Below, one piece after another: positions 1 through 6,266 of a stretch of 16,654 nucleotides of DNA. Below the pieces are notes generated by a model, which was given only the letters and a program-made list of their open reading frames with translations, did no database searches and was not told the DNA's origin. The DNA comes from Bacteroidaceae bacterium (lineage in GTDB: Bacteria > Bacteroidota > Bacteroidia > Bacteroidales > Bacteroidaceae): assembly GCA_900765575.1 (NCBI GenBank), contig CAAFRW010000257.1, positions 1-16,654 on the forward strand. Direction: 5' to 3'. Within the stretch, counting starts at the first letter, position 1. Each line of letters starts with the position of its first letter. The position numbers and the translations under genes are program-made.

Positions 1-224
1 AAGAGGGGATGGAGTTGCCGGGCATCATAACCAACATCACGAACTTCGGTTGTTTTGTGGACATAGGTATCAAGGAAAACGGTTTGATACACGTCTCCCA
101 ACTGGCCGACCGCTTCGTAAGCGACCCGACAGAGATTGTCAGCATGCACCAACACCTGCGGGTCCGGGTCCTCAGTATCGACCGCGACCGTAAACGCATT
201 GCACTTAAAAAAGTGGAGAGTTGA
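1..224 (+). CDS. tex: Tex-family transcription accessory protein, C-terminal S1 domain (partial, 5' end outside window)
   Basis: Only the last ~74 codons are present, read in the frame that opens at base 3. The peptide is a single S1 RNA-binding domain: GIITNITNFGCFVDIGIKEN forms the first strands, followed by GLIHVSQLADRFVSDP. This is the highly conserved S1 domain at the C-terminus of Tex/YhgF proteins, which bind nucleic acid and are linked to transcription and RNA metabolism. An in-frame Met at base 9 is internal to the domain, not a start. The final residues after RKRIAL (KKVES) are encoded by an AT-rich intergenic repeat that begins at about 209 and supplies the TGA stop, so the native 3' end appears to have been overrun by repeat sequence. 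Family assignment is confident although the catalytic-core part of Tex is not visible. Confidence 0.85.
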   Translation, partial: EGMELPGIITNITNFGCFVDIGIKENGLIHVSQLADRFVSDPTEIVSMHQHLRVRVLSIDRDRKRIALKKVES

Positions 225-370
225 GAGTTGAAAGTGGAGAGGTGAGAGTGAAGAGTGAAAGAAACTCCTTTCGGAATGGAAGCTTCATTAATTGAAAGCT
301 TCTTTAGTGGAAAACTTCATTAATTGAAAAATTAAAAAACTCTCCACTCTCAACTCTCCACTCTCAACTT
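209..370. repeat. AT-rich imperfect inverted repeat of the GTGGAGAGTT family
   Basis: The left arm (about 209-262) consists of alternations of GTGGAGAGTT and GAGAGTTGAAAGTGGAGAG. The right arm (338-370) is its imperfect reverse complement; TGGAGAGTTGAGAG at 214-227 recurs exactly as its complement at 347-360. The 70-90 bp between the arms contain two copies of CTTCATTAATTGAAA. The same GTGGAGAGTT word and the TTAATTGAAA word recur in the 59-bp units at 5301-5418 and 6851-6968, so this belongs to a dispersed repeat family. As RNA the arms could pair and act as a 3' hairpin for tex. No gene lies between tex and cysK. Confidence 0.7.
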
Positions 371-394
371 AATAAAAATACCCTATTTATGGGA

Positions 395-425
395 TTGCAT
401 ACCCTCCCCTCCTCCGCTATCTTTG
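395..425 (+). promoter_or_regulatory. Bacteroidota-type promoter of cysK
   Basis: TTG at 395-397 (-33 element), a 20-bp spacer, then TATCTTTG at 418-425, a perfect TAnnTTTG -7 element. Transcription would begin near 431, leaving a leader of about 20 nt before the cysK ATG at 453. Confidence 0.7.
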
Positions 426-452
426 CAACGTAATACAAAAAAAGGAACTGAT

Positions 453-1400
453 ATGAAGAAGATAGCCAAACAACTAACCGATTTGATAGGAAACACTCCC
501 CTATTGGAACTCTCGCATTATAACAGCAAACGCGGATTGAAAGCAACCATTCTGGCCAAACTCGAATCGTTTAACCCTGCGGGAAGCGCTAAAGACCGCA
601 TTGCCTTGTCGATGATAGAAGATGCCGAACGAAAAGGATTGCTGCAACCGGGAAACACCATCATAGAACCTACCAGCGGTAACACCGGAATAGGATTGGC
701 TTTCGTGGCGACCGTAAAAGGCTATAAACTCATCCTCACCATGCCCGAAACAATGAGTCTGGAACGCCGGAACTTACTGAAGGCATTAGGCGCAAAAATC
801 ATTCTTACACCCGGTTCCCAAGGAATGAAAGGAGCCATCGAACGGGCATACGAACTGCAAAAAGAGATTCCCGGCTCTGTGCTGCTGCAACAATTCGAGA
901 ATCCGGCGAATCCTCTTATCCACCGGCTCACCACCGGAGAAGAAATATGGCGGGACACGGACGGACAGGTAGACATCTTCTGTGCAGGAGTCGGTACAGG
1001 CGGCACCATTTCAGGAGTGGGCGAAGCGTTAAAAGCCCACCGCAAAGAGATACGGATTATAGGCATTGAACCGGAAAGTTCGGCCGTACTTTCCGGAAAG
1101 GAAGCGGGTCCGCACATGATACAAGGTATTGGCGCAGGCTTCGTTCCCAAAACATACAATGCCGGGGTGGTAGACCAAATTATGCCGATAAGCAATAACG
1201 ATGCCATACGCACCTCACGCGAGGTAGCTGCCGAAGAGGGGTTATTAGTGGGCATTTCGTCGGGAGCAGCCTTGTATGCCGCCACGCAACTGGCTATGTT
1301 ACCCGAAAACGAGGGAAAGACGATTGTGGTACTTCTACCCGATACCGGAGAAAGATACTTATCTACATCGCTGTATGCCTTCGAAGAATATCCGCTTTAA
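453..1400 (+). CDS. cysK: Cysteine synthase A (O-acetylserine sulfhydrylase)
   Basis: A 315-residue PLP enzyme of fold type II that makes L-cysteine from O-acetylserine and sulfide in the cytoplasm. Visible motifs: the PLP-binding lysine K47 in NPAGSAKDR, the substrate loop TSGNTG at 74-79, the phosphate-binding GVGTGGTISG at 179-188, GIEPESSAVLSG typical of CysK, QGIGAGFVP, and GISSGAA near the C-terminus with the serine that contacts the pyridine nitrogen. Length matches the family. The ATG at 453 is chosen because the family N-terminus (DLIGNTPLLEL) follows directly and because the frame upstream runs back through the promoter; a TTG at 423 lies inside the -7 element and is not a start. 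metY follows 74-77 bp downstream on the same strand. Confidence 0.96.
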   Translation: MKKIAKQLTDLIGNTPLLELSHYNSKRGLKATILAKLESFNPAGSAKDRIALSMIEDAERKGLLQPGNTIIEPTSGNTGIGLAFVATVKGYKLILTMPETMSLERRNLLKALGAKIILTPGSQGMKGAIERAYELQKEIPGSVLLQQFENPANPLIHRLTTGEEIWRDTDGQVDIFCAGVGTGGTISGVGEALKAHRKEIRIIGIEPESSAVLSGKEAGPHMIQGIGAGFVPKTYNAGVVDQIMPISNNDAIRTSREVAAEEGLLVGISSGAALYAATQLAMLPENEGKTIVVLLPDTGERYLSTSLYAFEEYPL

Positions 1401-1477
1401 AGAGAGGAACACCCTGAAGAAGCTCATTCCAACTTCTCGAACAAAATACAAACAGAACGATATAAAAAATATGAATG

Positions 1478-2764
1478 ATGGACAGAAAGAAATTGCACTT
1501 TGAAACCCTACAGTTACATGTAGGACAGGAACAACCGGACCCCGCTACAGATGCCCGTGCCGTACCCATTTACCAAACCACTTCGTACGTTTTCCGCAAC
1601 TCGGCCCACGCTGCCGCACGGTTCGGACTACAGGATGCCGGAAATATTTACGGTCGCCTGACGAACTCCACGCAAGGCGTGTTCGAAGAGCGCGTGGCGG
1701 CGCTCGAAGGAGGCGTTGCCGGCTTGGCCGTAGCTTCCGGCGCGGCAGCCGTGACGTATGCCATCCAGAATATCACCCGTGCCGGCGACCATGTGGTAGC
1801 CGCAAAGACCATCTATGGCGGCACCTATAATCTGCTGGAACATACGTTGCCCCCATACGGAGTGACCACTACTTTTGTAGACCCCGACCGATTACAGAAC
1901 TTTGAGGACGCCATTCAGGAGAACACTAAACTCCTCTATATCGAAACACTCGGCAACCCCAACTCTAATATCATCGACATCGATGCCGTAGCGGACATTG
2001 CACACAAACACCGGATTCCGTTGATGATAGACAACACCTTCGGAACGCCTTATTTAATCCGACCCATAGAACACGGGGCGGACATCGTGGTGCACTCGGC
2101 TACCAAGTTTATAGGCGGACACGGTACTTCTCTGGGCGGCGTGATTGTGGATTCGGGTAAGTTCGATTGGGTTGCGTCCGGTAAATTCCCGCAATTGACC
2201 GAACCGGAACCTTGTTACCACGGCATACGCTTTGTAGAAGCAGCAGGTCCGGCAGCCTATATAACCCGTATCCGTGCCGTGCTGTTGCGCGATACAGGCG
2301 CCACCATCAGTCCGTTCAATGCCTTCATCCTGCTGCAAGGACTCGAAACTCTCTCCTTGCGTGTGGAGCGTCATGTAGAAAACGCCTTGAAAATAGTGGA
2401 TTTCTTAAAACAACACCCGAAAATAGAGGCCGTCAATCATCCTTCGTTGCCGGAACATCCCGACCACACCTTATATAATAGGTATTTCCCGAAAGGAGCC
2501 GGTTCTATCTTCACCATCGAAGTGAAAGGCGGAGCGGCCGAGGCGCAGAAGTTCATCGACAATCTGGAGATTTTCTCTTTGCTAGCCAATGTAGCCGATG
2601 TGAAGTCGTTAGTGATTCATCCGGCCAGTACGACGCATTCCCAGCTGAATGAGGAAGAACTGGCAGAGCAAGGCATCCGCCCCAATACCGTACGTCTGTC
2701 CATCGGAACGGAACATATCGACGATTTGATTGCCGATATAAGCCAGGCATTGGAAAAAATTTAG
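1478..2764 (+). CDS. metY: O-acetylhomoserine aminocarboxypropyltransferase (sulfhydrylase)
   Basis: A 428-residue member of the Cys/Met-metabolism PLP family (fold type I). MetY makes homocysteine from O-acetylhomoserine and sulfide, the direct-sulfhydrylation route to methionine. Diagnostic features: the N-terminal FETLQLHVGQEQPDPATDARAVP-type segment, YQTTSYVF, the IYGRLTNST stretch, ETLGNPNSN, DNTFGTPYL, and the Schiff-base lysine in HSATKFIGGHGTSLGG (residue 210 from this start). The C-terminal LVIHPASTTHSQL and RLSIGTEHIDDL segments are family hallmarks. The roughly 430-residue length fits MetY rather than the shorter MetB/MetC (about 390). Tandem ATGs at 1475 and 1478 are both in frame; I prefer 1478. 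No TAnnTTTG promoter is visible in the gap after cysK, so co-transcription with cysK is likely. Confidence 0.94.
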   Translation: MDRKKLHFETLQLHVGQEQPDPATDARAVPIYQTTSYVFRNSAHAAARFGLQDAGNIYGRLTNSTQGVFEERVAALEGGVAGLAVASGAAAVTYAIQNITRAGDHVVAAKTIYGGTYNLLEHTLPPYGVTTTFVDPDRLQNFEDAIQENTKLLYIETLGNPNSNIIDIDAVADIAHKHRIPLMIDNTFGTPYLIRPIEHGADIVVHSATKFIGGHGTSLGGVIVDSGKFDWVASGKFPQLTEPEPCYHGIRFVEAAGPAAYITRIRAVLLRDTGATISPFNAFILLQGLETLSLRVERHVENALKIVDFLKQHPKIEAVNHPSLPEHPDHTLYNRYFPKGAGSIFTIEVKGGAAEAQKFIDNLEIFSLLANVADVKSLVIHPASTTHSQLNEEELAEQGIRPNTVRLSIGTEHIDDLIADISQALEKI

Positions 2765-2861
2765 TTTAACAGATAGTGATAGTGAAGAAAGTGAACCAAC
2801 GTTGGCTCTACATTGGAAAAGAGTTAGGGCTAACAGATAGAGTTGAAATAGGAAGAGAGAG
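2765..2861. repeat. Short palindromes and direct repeat in the metY-mnmA gap
   Basis: This 97-bp spacer holds a perfect palindrome CCAACGTTGG (2796-2805), a second dyad GTTAG-gg-CTAAC (2823-2834), and a direct repeat TAACAGATAG at 2767-2776 and 2831-2840. No TAnnTTTG element is present, so mnmA may be read through from metY. The CAACGTTG core reappears in the tandem repeat on the other side of mnmA. Confidence 0.5.
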
Positions 2862-3923
2862 ATGAACATAGCAACTCTAATTTCAGGAGGTGTCGACAGT
2901 TCGGTGGTCGTACACCTCCTCTGTGAACAAGGGTACAAGCCGGACCTTTTCTATATAAAAATAGGAATGGACCGGGACACCGACCTCAGCTGTAGCGCCG
3001 AGGAGGATATTGAAATATCCACCCTCATCGCCCGAAAATACGGTTTGAAGCTGGAAGTTATCGACTTGCAGAAAGAGTATTGGGAGAAAGTAGTAGCCTA
3101 TACCATCGACCGGGTGAAACGGGGGCTTACTCCTAATCCGGATGTAATGTGTAACAAACTGATTAAATTCGGCTGTTTTGAGGAACGCGCCGGGAAGGAA
3201 TACGATAAAACAGCGACAGGACACTATGCGACCACCCGTCTTATCGATAACAAAATCTGGCTGGGCACGGCCAAAGATACGGTAAAAGACCAAACCGACT
3301 TTCTGGCACAAATCGATGCTTTACAGGTTGCCAAACTGATGTTCCCCCTCGGCAACCTGACAAAACAGGAGGTGAGGCAACTGGCCGACCGGACAACCCT
3401 TCCAAGTGCCCGGAGAAAAGACAGTCAGGGCATCTGCTTTCTCGGAAAAATCAATTACAACGATTTCATTCGTCGTTTCCTTGGCGAAAAAGAAGGCAAA
3501 GTGGTGGAACTGGGGACAGGCAAAATAATCGGGACTCACAAGGGATACTGGTTTCATACCATAGGCCAACGTAAAGGACTGGGATTCAGTGGAGGTCCGT
3601 GGTTCGTTACAGGCAAAGATATAGACGAAAACATTTTACACGTATCTCATGGGCAGGATACAAAAGAGCAGTATGGCAATGAATTCCGTCTACGCGATTT
3701 CCACTTTATCACAGCCAACCCCTGGATAGGAAAAGAACCGACAGCCGTTACTTTTAAAATACGCCATACGGAAAAAAGGCAGTCCGGCATATTATACCAT
3801 GAACAAGGTTCGTACCGGATAGTGAGTTCACAGCCGTTACAAGGCATTGCACCGGGACAGTTCGGAGTTGTTTACGATGCAGAAGAACAAATTTGTATAG
3901 GAAGCGGAGAGATATCATGCTGA
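2862..3923 (+). CDS. mnmA: tRNA 2-thiouridine(34) synthase MnmA
   Basis: A 353-residue tRNA thiolase that adenylates and thiolates U34 of tRNAs for Lys, Glu and Gln, using sulfur relayed from cysteine desulfurase. The N-terminal PP-loop SGGVDSS is at residues 8-14. The catalytic nucleophile C97 is in NPDVMCN, the second catalytic cysteine C192 is in SQGICFLGK, and GQRKGLG and the C-terminal beta-barrel follow (KIRH, ..APGQFGVVYD..). Size is slightly below E. coli MnmA (about 368). The ATG at 2862 directly precedes the PP-loop, so the start is secure. No own promoter is evident; the gene lies 97 bp behind metY and shares its sulfur theme. The stop is followed 26 bp later by a 22-bp tandem repeat array. 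Confidence 0.95.
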   Translation: MNIATLISGGVDSSVVVHLLCEQGYKPDLFYIKIGMDRDTDLSCSAEEDIEISTLIARKYGLKLEVIDLQKEYWEKVVAYTIDRVKRGLTPNPDVMCNKLIKFGCFEERAGKEYDKTATGHYATTRLIDNKIWLGTAKDTVKDQTDFLAQIDALQVAKLMFPLGNLTKQEVRQLADRTTLPSARRKDSQGICFLGKINYNDFIRRFLGEKEGKVVELGTGKIIGTHKGYWFHTIGQRKGLGFSGGPWFVTGKDIDENILHVSHGQDTKEQYGNEFRLRDFHFITANPWIGKEPTAVTFKIRHTEKRQSGILYHEQGSYRIVSSQPLQGIAPGQFGVVYDAEEQICIGSGEISC

Positions 3924-3949
3924 CCAACAAGTATTTAAAGGTTTCTCCG

Positions 3950-4081
3950 TTGACGTTGTGAGATTGCGCTATCAACGTTGTGAGGTTGCGCTATCAACGT
4001 TGCGAGGTTGCGCTATCAACGTTACGAGGTTGCGCTATCGACGTTGCGAGGTCGCGCTATCGACGTTGCGAGGTCGCGCTA
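3950..4081. repeat. Six-copy 22-bp tandem repeat
   Basis: Six back-to-back 22-bp units start at 3950, 3972, 3994, 4016, 4038 and 4060. Unit 1 is the most divergent, units 5 and 6 are identical. The typical unit has CAAC at positions 2-5 and GTTG at 14-17, with GCGCTA at the end. The array sits in the intergenic space between the convergent mnmA and DUF4250 genes. The 22-bp period is not a multiple of three, so a coding role is unlikely, and it approximates two helical turns. CAAC/GTTG in units 2-4 becomes CGAC/GTCG in units 5-6, a paired change consistent with a small hairpin in each unit. Confidence 0.93.
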
Positions 4082-4094
4082 TCGGCCTCAGCAA

Positions 4095-4130
4095 CTTGTA
4101 AAGGCAAGGTCATTACCTTCGGTTACCAAG
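4095..4130. repeat. Imperfect inverted repeat after the tandem array
   Basis: Nested arms pair around a CATT loop: CTTG (4095-4098) with CAAG (4127-4130), TAA (4099-4101) with TTA (4123-4125), and AAGGT (4106-4110) with ACCTT (4115-4119). It lies between the 3' ends of mnmA and the DUF4250 gene. There is no T-run, so a terminator role is possible but unproven. Confidence 0.4.
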
Positions 4131-4179
4131 ATTAGAGAATGGATAGTCTCTCATTCCTATTTCACTAAAGAACAAGCCT

Positions 4180-4356
4180 TTACCAGAACTTATTATATTC
4201 ACGGCTGTACTCAAATCCGGCAGCCTTCAGTTTTGCCACCAACATCTCTTTATCTATACTCATCCCCTTGCAAAGTTCATCAAGAGAAGGATAACTGTCG
4301 CGCAATTTCATATTTACCACGCTGAACAACATCATTGGGTCTTCAGGTAATTCCAT
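4180..4356 (-). CDS. DUF4250 domain protein, 58 residues
   Basis: A short minus-strand gene reading from ATG at 4356 to TAA at 4180-4182. The peptide begins MELPEDPMMLFSVVNMKLRD and continues with SYPSLDELCKGMSIDKEM, ending in AAGFEYSREYNKFW. The opening (MELP-DPxML-SVVNMKLRD-YPSLDELC) is what I recall as the DUF4250 family, which is about 55-60 residues long and of unknown function, so the gene looks complete. Translation signals are unusually strong: AGGAGGT (4362-4368) five bases before the ATG is a near-perfect Shine-Dalgarno, rare in this phylum. A -7 element TATCTTTG is at 4396-4403. A small intracellular helical protein is likely; no function is claimed. Confidence 0.88.
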   Translation of the reverse strand: MELPEDPMMLFSVVNMKLRDSYPSLDELCKGMSIDKEMLVAKLKAAGFEYSREYNKFW

Positions 4357-4395
4357 ATTCTACCTCCTAAATTATAATTAAACTAATACCGGGTG

Positions 4396-4403
4396 CAAAG
4401 ATA
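4396..4403 (-). promoter_or_regulatory. Promoter -7 element of the DUF4250 gene
   Basis: On the minus strand this reads TATCTTTG, a perfect Bacteroidota -7 element, about 40 bp before the start codon at 4356. A clear -33 element is not visible at the usual spacing. Confidence 0.5.
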
Positions 4404-4533
4404 CAAAGGTTTTGTGAAGCATGTGCCATAACACGATACAAAAGAGTCCCGATTAACACCATCTGTCACAATAGTTGTATTTATTTGTAACTTATCTGCA
4501 TATTTAGTGGTTCTCTATACGTCATCATAAAAA

Positions 4534-4712
4534 GGTTGGTTTAATACTAATTTGAGAGCTAAATACAACATAGAATTGTGCACGGAAGCCAAACAACAAG
4601 ATGGTTTTGATACTAATTTGAGAACTAAATACAACCTTCCCGTTCCCGGATGTTAACTAGTTGTTACTGTTCCCAATGGTTCAAAGATACTAATTTGAAA
4701 AATAGAGAGCGA
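4534..4712 (-). CRISPR. Remnant of a type II-like CRISPR array: three repeats, two 30-nt spacers
   Basis: Read on the minus strand. Repeat A (4534-4569) and repeat B (4600-4635) are 36 nt each and agree at 31 positions; both begin GTTGTATTTAG and contain TCTCAAATTAGTAT. The spacer between them (4570-4599) is exactly 30 nt. Repeat C (4666-4712) shares CAAATTAGTAT and continues CTTTGAACCATTGGGAACAG. From memory this is nearly the 3' two-thirds of the 47-nt repeat of Bacteroides type II CRISPR arrays, while its first 15 nt are degenerate. The C-B spacer (4636-4665) is again exactly 30 nt if C is 47 nt long. Core-to-core distances are 66 (36+30) and 77 (47+30). No cas gene is in the window, so this is an orphan or decayed array. 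Confidence 0.65.
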
Positions 4713-4759
4713 ACACGGCTATCATCTTTTCGTTCATCTGCATTAAGAAATGCGAAACC

Positions 4760-4785
4760 CCGCACAACATAAACCTGTTGTACGG
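4760..4785 (-). terminator. Hairpin downstream of the small membrane-protein gene
   Basis: Nine-base arms at 4760-4768 and 4777-4785 with one mismatch (CCGTACAAC / GTTGTGCGG on the minus strand) and an 8-nt loop, 34 bp after the stop at 4819. The following bases are only moderately T-rich, so this is a weak terminator candidate lying between that gene and the CRISPR remnant. Confidence 0.35.
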
Positions 4786-4818
4786 AGGCGAAAACTGTTT
4801 AAGATACGAACCTGAATA

Positions 4819-5214
4819 TTATCTTAAAAGGAAACCGAAAAGGACGTAATAAAATAAGAGTCCCAAAGCGCTCCATTTGCAGATGCCTACTCCATATTTT
4901 TTGTATCCGAGAAAGATAAAAACGATGCCGACAAAGAAGGCTGCCGGAATTAAAAAGATGAGAAATTTTGCCCAAAGAGGTAAGGGAGCCATGTTCTTTT
5001 GAATCACTTGTTCCTTTTTATATTGTTCCTGAAATTGGGCTTCTTTTTCCAGATGAGCGTATGTCTCCGGAGGAAGATTTCTTTTTTCCAGTTCTTTTTC
5101 TGCGGTTTCTACAGCAAGAGGCTGGTAATCTTTTCGTTTGACTGTAACGATAGCTACTAACTCGTTGCTTTCTTTTTCGGACATAACGGCAATAAAAGGA
5201 TTGCTTGCTTCCAT
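4819..5214 (-). CDS. Small two-helix membrane protein, function unknown
   Basis: 131 residues. The soluble N-terminal half (1-78) contains SNELVAIVTVKRKDYQPLAV, then a charged helix AEKELEKRNL and a Glu/Lys/Gln-rich, probably coiled stretch. A pattern like LV-IV--R-DY-P-AV--A--EL--R is common at the N-terminus of small hypothetical membrane or zinc-ribbon proteins. Two hydrophobic segments (about 80-103 and 111-130) end the protein, so it is probably anchored in the inner membrane with the N-terminal part in the cytoplasm. I do not recognise a specific family. The start ATG at 5214 is supported by a TAAATTTG -7 element at 5241-5248. It is a single-gene transcript next to the CRISPR remnant on one side and the 59-bp repeats on the other. 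Confidence 0.75.
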   Translation of the reverse strand: MEASNPFIAVMSEKESNELVAIVTVKRKDYQPLAVETAEKELEKRNLPPETYAHLEKEAQFQEQYKKEQVIQKNMAPLPLWAKFLIFLIPAAFFVGIVFIFLGYKKYGVGICKWSALGLLFYYVLFGFLLR

Positions 5215-5240
5215 AGTTTTCTCTCTTTTAAATTATGGAA

Positions 5241-5248
5241 CAAATTTA
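5241..5248 (-). promoter_or_regulatory. Promoter -7 element of the small membrane-protein gene
   Basis: TAAATTTG on the minus strand matches TAnnTTTG and lies 26 bp before the ATG at 5214. No convincing -33 element is seen. Confidence 0.45.
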
Positions 5249-5300
5249 TACAAAATATTGATTCATATGTCAGTTGAATAAAGAAATCTTTTTTCCTTTA

Positions 5301-5418
5301 GTGGAGAGTTATTTAATTGAAAGTGGAAAGTGGAAAATTGAAAATGAAAGACTTTTTAAGTGGAGAGTTACTTAATTGAAAATTGAAAGTGGAAAATTGA
5401 AAATGAAAGACTTGTTCA
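5301..5418 (+). repeat. Two tandem 59-bp units, left copy of a long inverted repeat pair
   Basis: Units 5301-5359 and 5360-5418 are each exactly 59 bp and agree at about 54 positions. Each begins GTGGAGAGTTA and contains TTAATTGAAA, GTGGAAAATTGAAAATGAAA and GACTT. A third, broken unit begins at 5419 (GTGGGG). The same pair occurs in reverse orientation at 6851-6968. Confidence 0.85.
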
Positions 5419-5488
5419 GTGGGGTGAAGAGTTTAACACAATATATGGATTACTTCTTTTAAGCAGGAACGTCTCTCGAAAACTAAAA

Positions 5489-5851
5489 ATGACAACCATA
5501 ACAGAAGTATTGGGAAAGACATATAAGAAACTAGATGCACCCTACCTTACTATTAAGCTGTTTATTACTTACAGCTAAGGAGATTTCTCTGTACATAAAG
5601 GACAAATGCCCTACTGCATTCGGAGAGATGAAGTAGCACATCAGCCATGAAGACCTACTGCATTTCCGAAGTGCACTTACAAATAGAAAAAGTTATACAT
5701 GGATTCCGGCTAATCCGGCTGATAAAATTGGTCGATTTCGGAACTACTTTATAAAGAGATTGATTCACAATAGGATAAAGAGCTCCAAAAAGCCTATAAA
5801 AGAACGGAGAAAGAGGTAAAAAGTCTTCTATCTCAACAAAAAACAGCTTAA
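5489..5851 (+). pseudogene. Possible decayed protein-coding gene, unrecognised
   Basis: No frame is open throughout, but protein-like segments follow each other on the plus strand. They run from ATG 5489 (MTTITEVLGKTYKKLDAPYL), through a shift near 5565 into a second frame (EISLYIKDKCPTAFGEMK, a TAG at 5634-5636, then HISHEDLLHFRSALTNR and SYTWIPANPADKIGR), and back near 5735 to the first frame (SELLYKEIDSQ, a TAG, then DKELQKAYKRTEKEVKSLL) to a TAA ending at 5851. The reconstructed product would be about 115-120 residues. I do not recognise it. Amino-acid composition and the matching order of segments are the only evidence, so this is tentative. Confidence 0.35.
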
Positions 5852-6266
5852 TCATCTCTCCATAGACCTAACTAAGCGATAAAAAAGGCATTTTAAGGGA
5901 GAAAGAGAGAAAAATGAAAAAAGCGCGTCAAAAATGTCGAAGAGGACTAAGAGTTTCATTGGTCAATATCGGAACTTTTTTCGTTAAACTATTGGTTTAC
6001 AGGTCTGTGACAAAAATTTATATACCTATAGAAACTATATAATTAAGAATACGGCAAAAAGACGACTTGGTAACCGACTCTACTTGCAGCATTCACTGTT
6101 TGGAAGATTCTCTCTTGTAAGGTATTTATATCAATCGACTTTTATACTAGCACTTGCTACCAAGCACTTAATCTACTATAGAGCCAACTTCCCTATAACA
6201 AATGAATTAAGCATTTAATGAAGGGACTTATAAGTCTCGAAGCTAAATGAAGGAAAGCTGCCGCGA
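5852..6266. other. AT-rich stretch without recognisable genes
   Basis: Stops are frequent on both strands. The longest ATG-initiated stretch I find on the plus strand (from 5914, about 43 codons) shows no family features. No RNA gene, strong hairpin or promoter stands out. It lies inside the segment bracketed by the 59-bp inverted repeats. Confidence 0.5.

Noticed and set aside
423..452. Upstream TTG start extending CysK by ten residues
   Set aside because: The TTG lies inside the TATCTTTG promoter element and the extension does not resemble family N-termini; the ATG at 453 fits.
722..1285. 187-codon minus-strand frame opposite cysK
   Set aside because: Shadow of cysK codons; no independent promoter or recognisable motifs.
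3950..4081. Interpretation of the 22-bp array as CRISPR
   Set aside because: Units are directly abutting with no spacers.
4008..4325. 105-codon plus-strand open frame across the tandem repeat
   Set aside because: It is generated by the non-triplet 22-bp repeat and then runs antisense to the well-supported DUF4250 gene; no protein-like features.
5655..5855. 66-codon minus-strand open frame
   Set aside because: No family features and no promoter; the opposite strand gives a better, though broken, protein-like reading.
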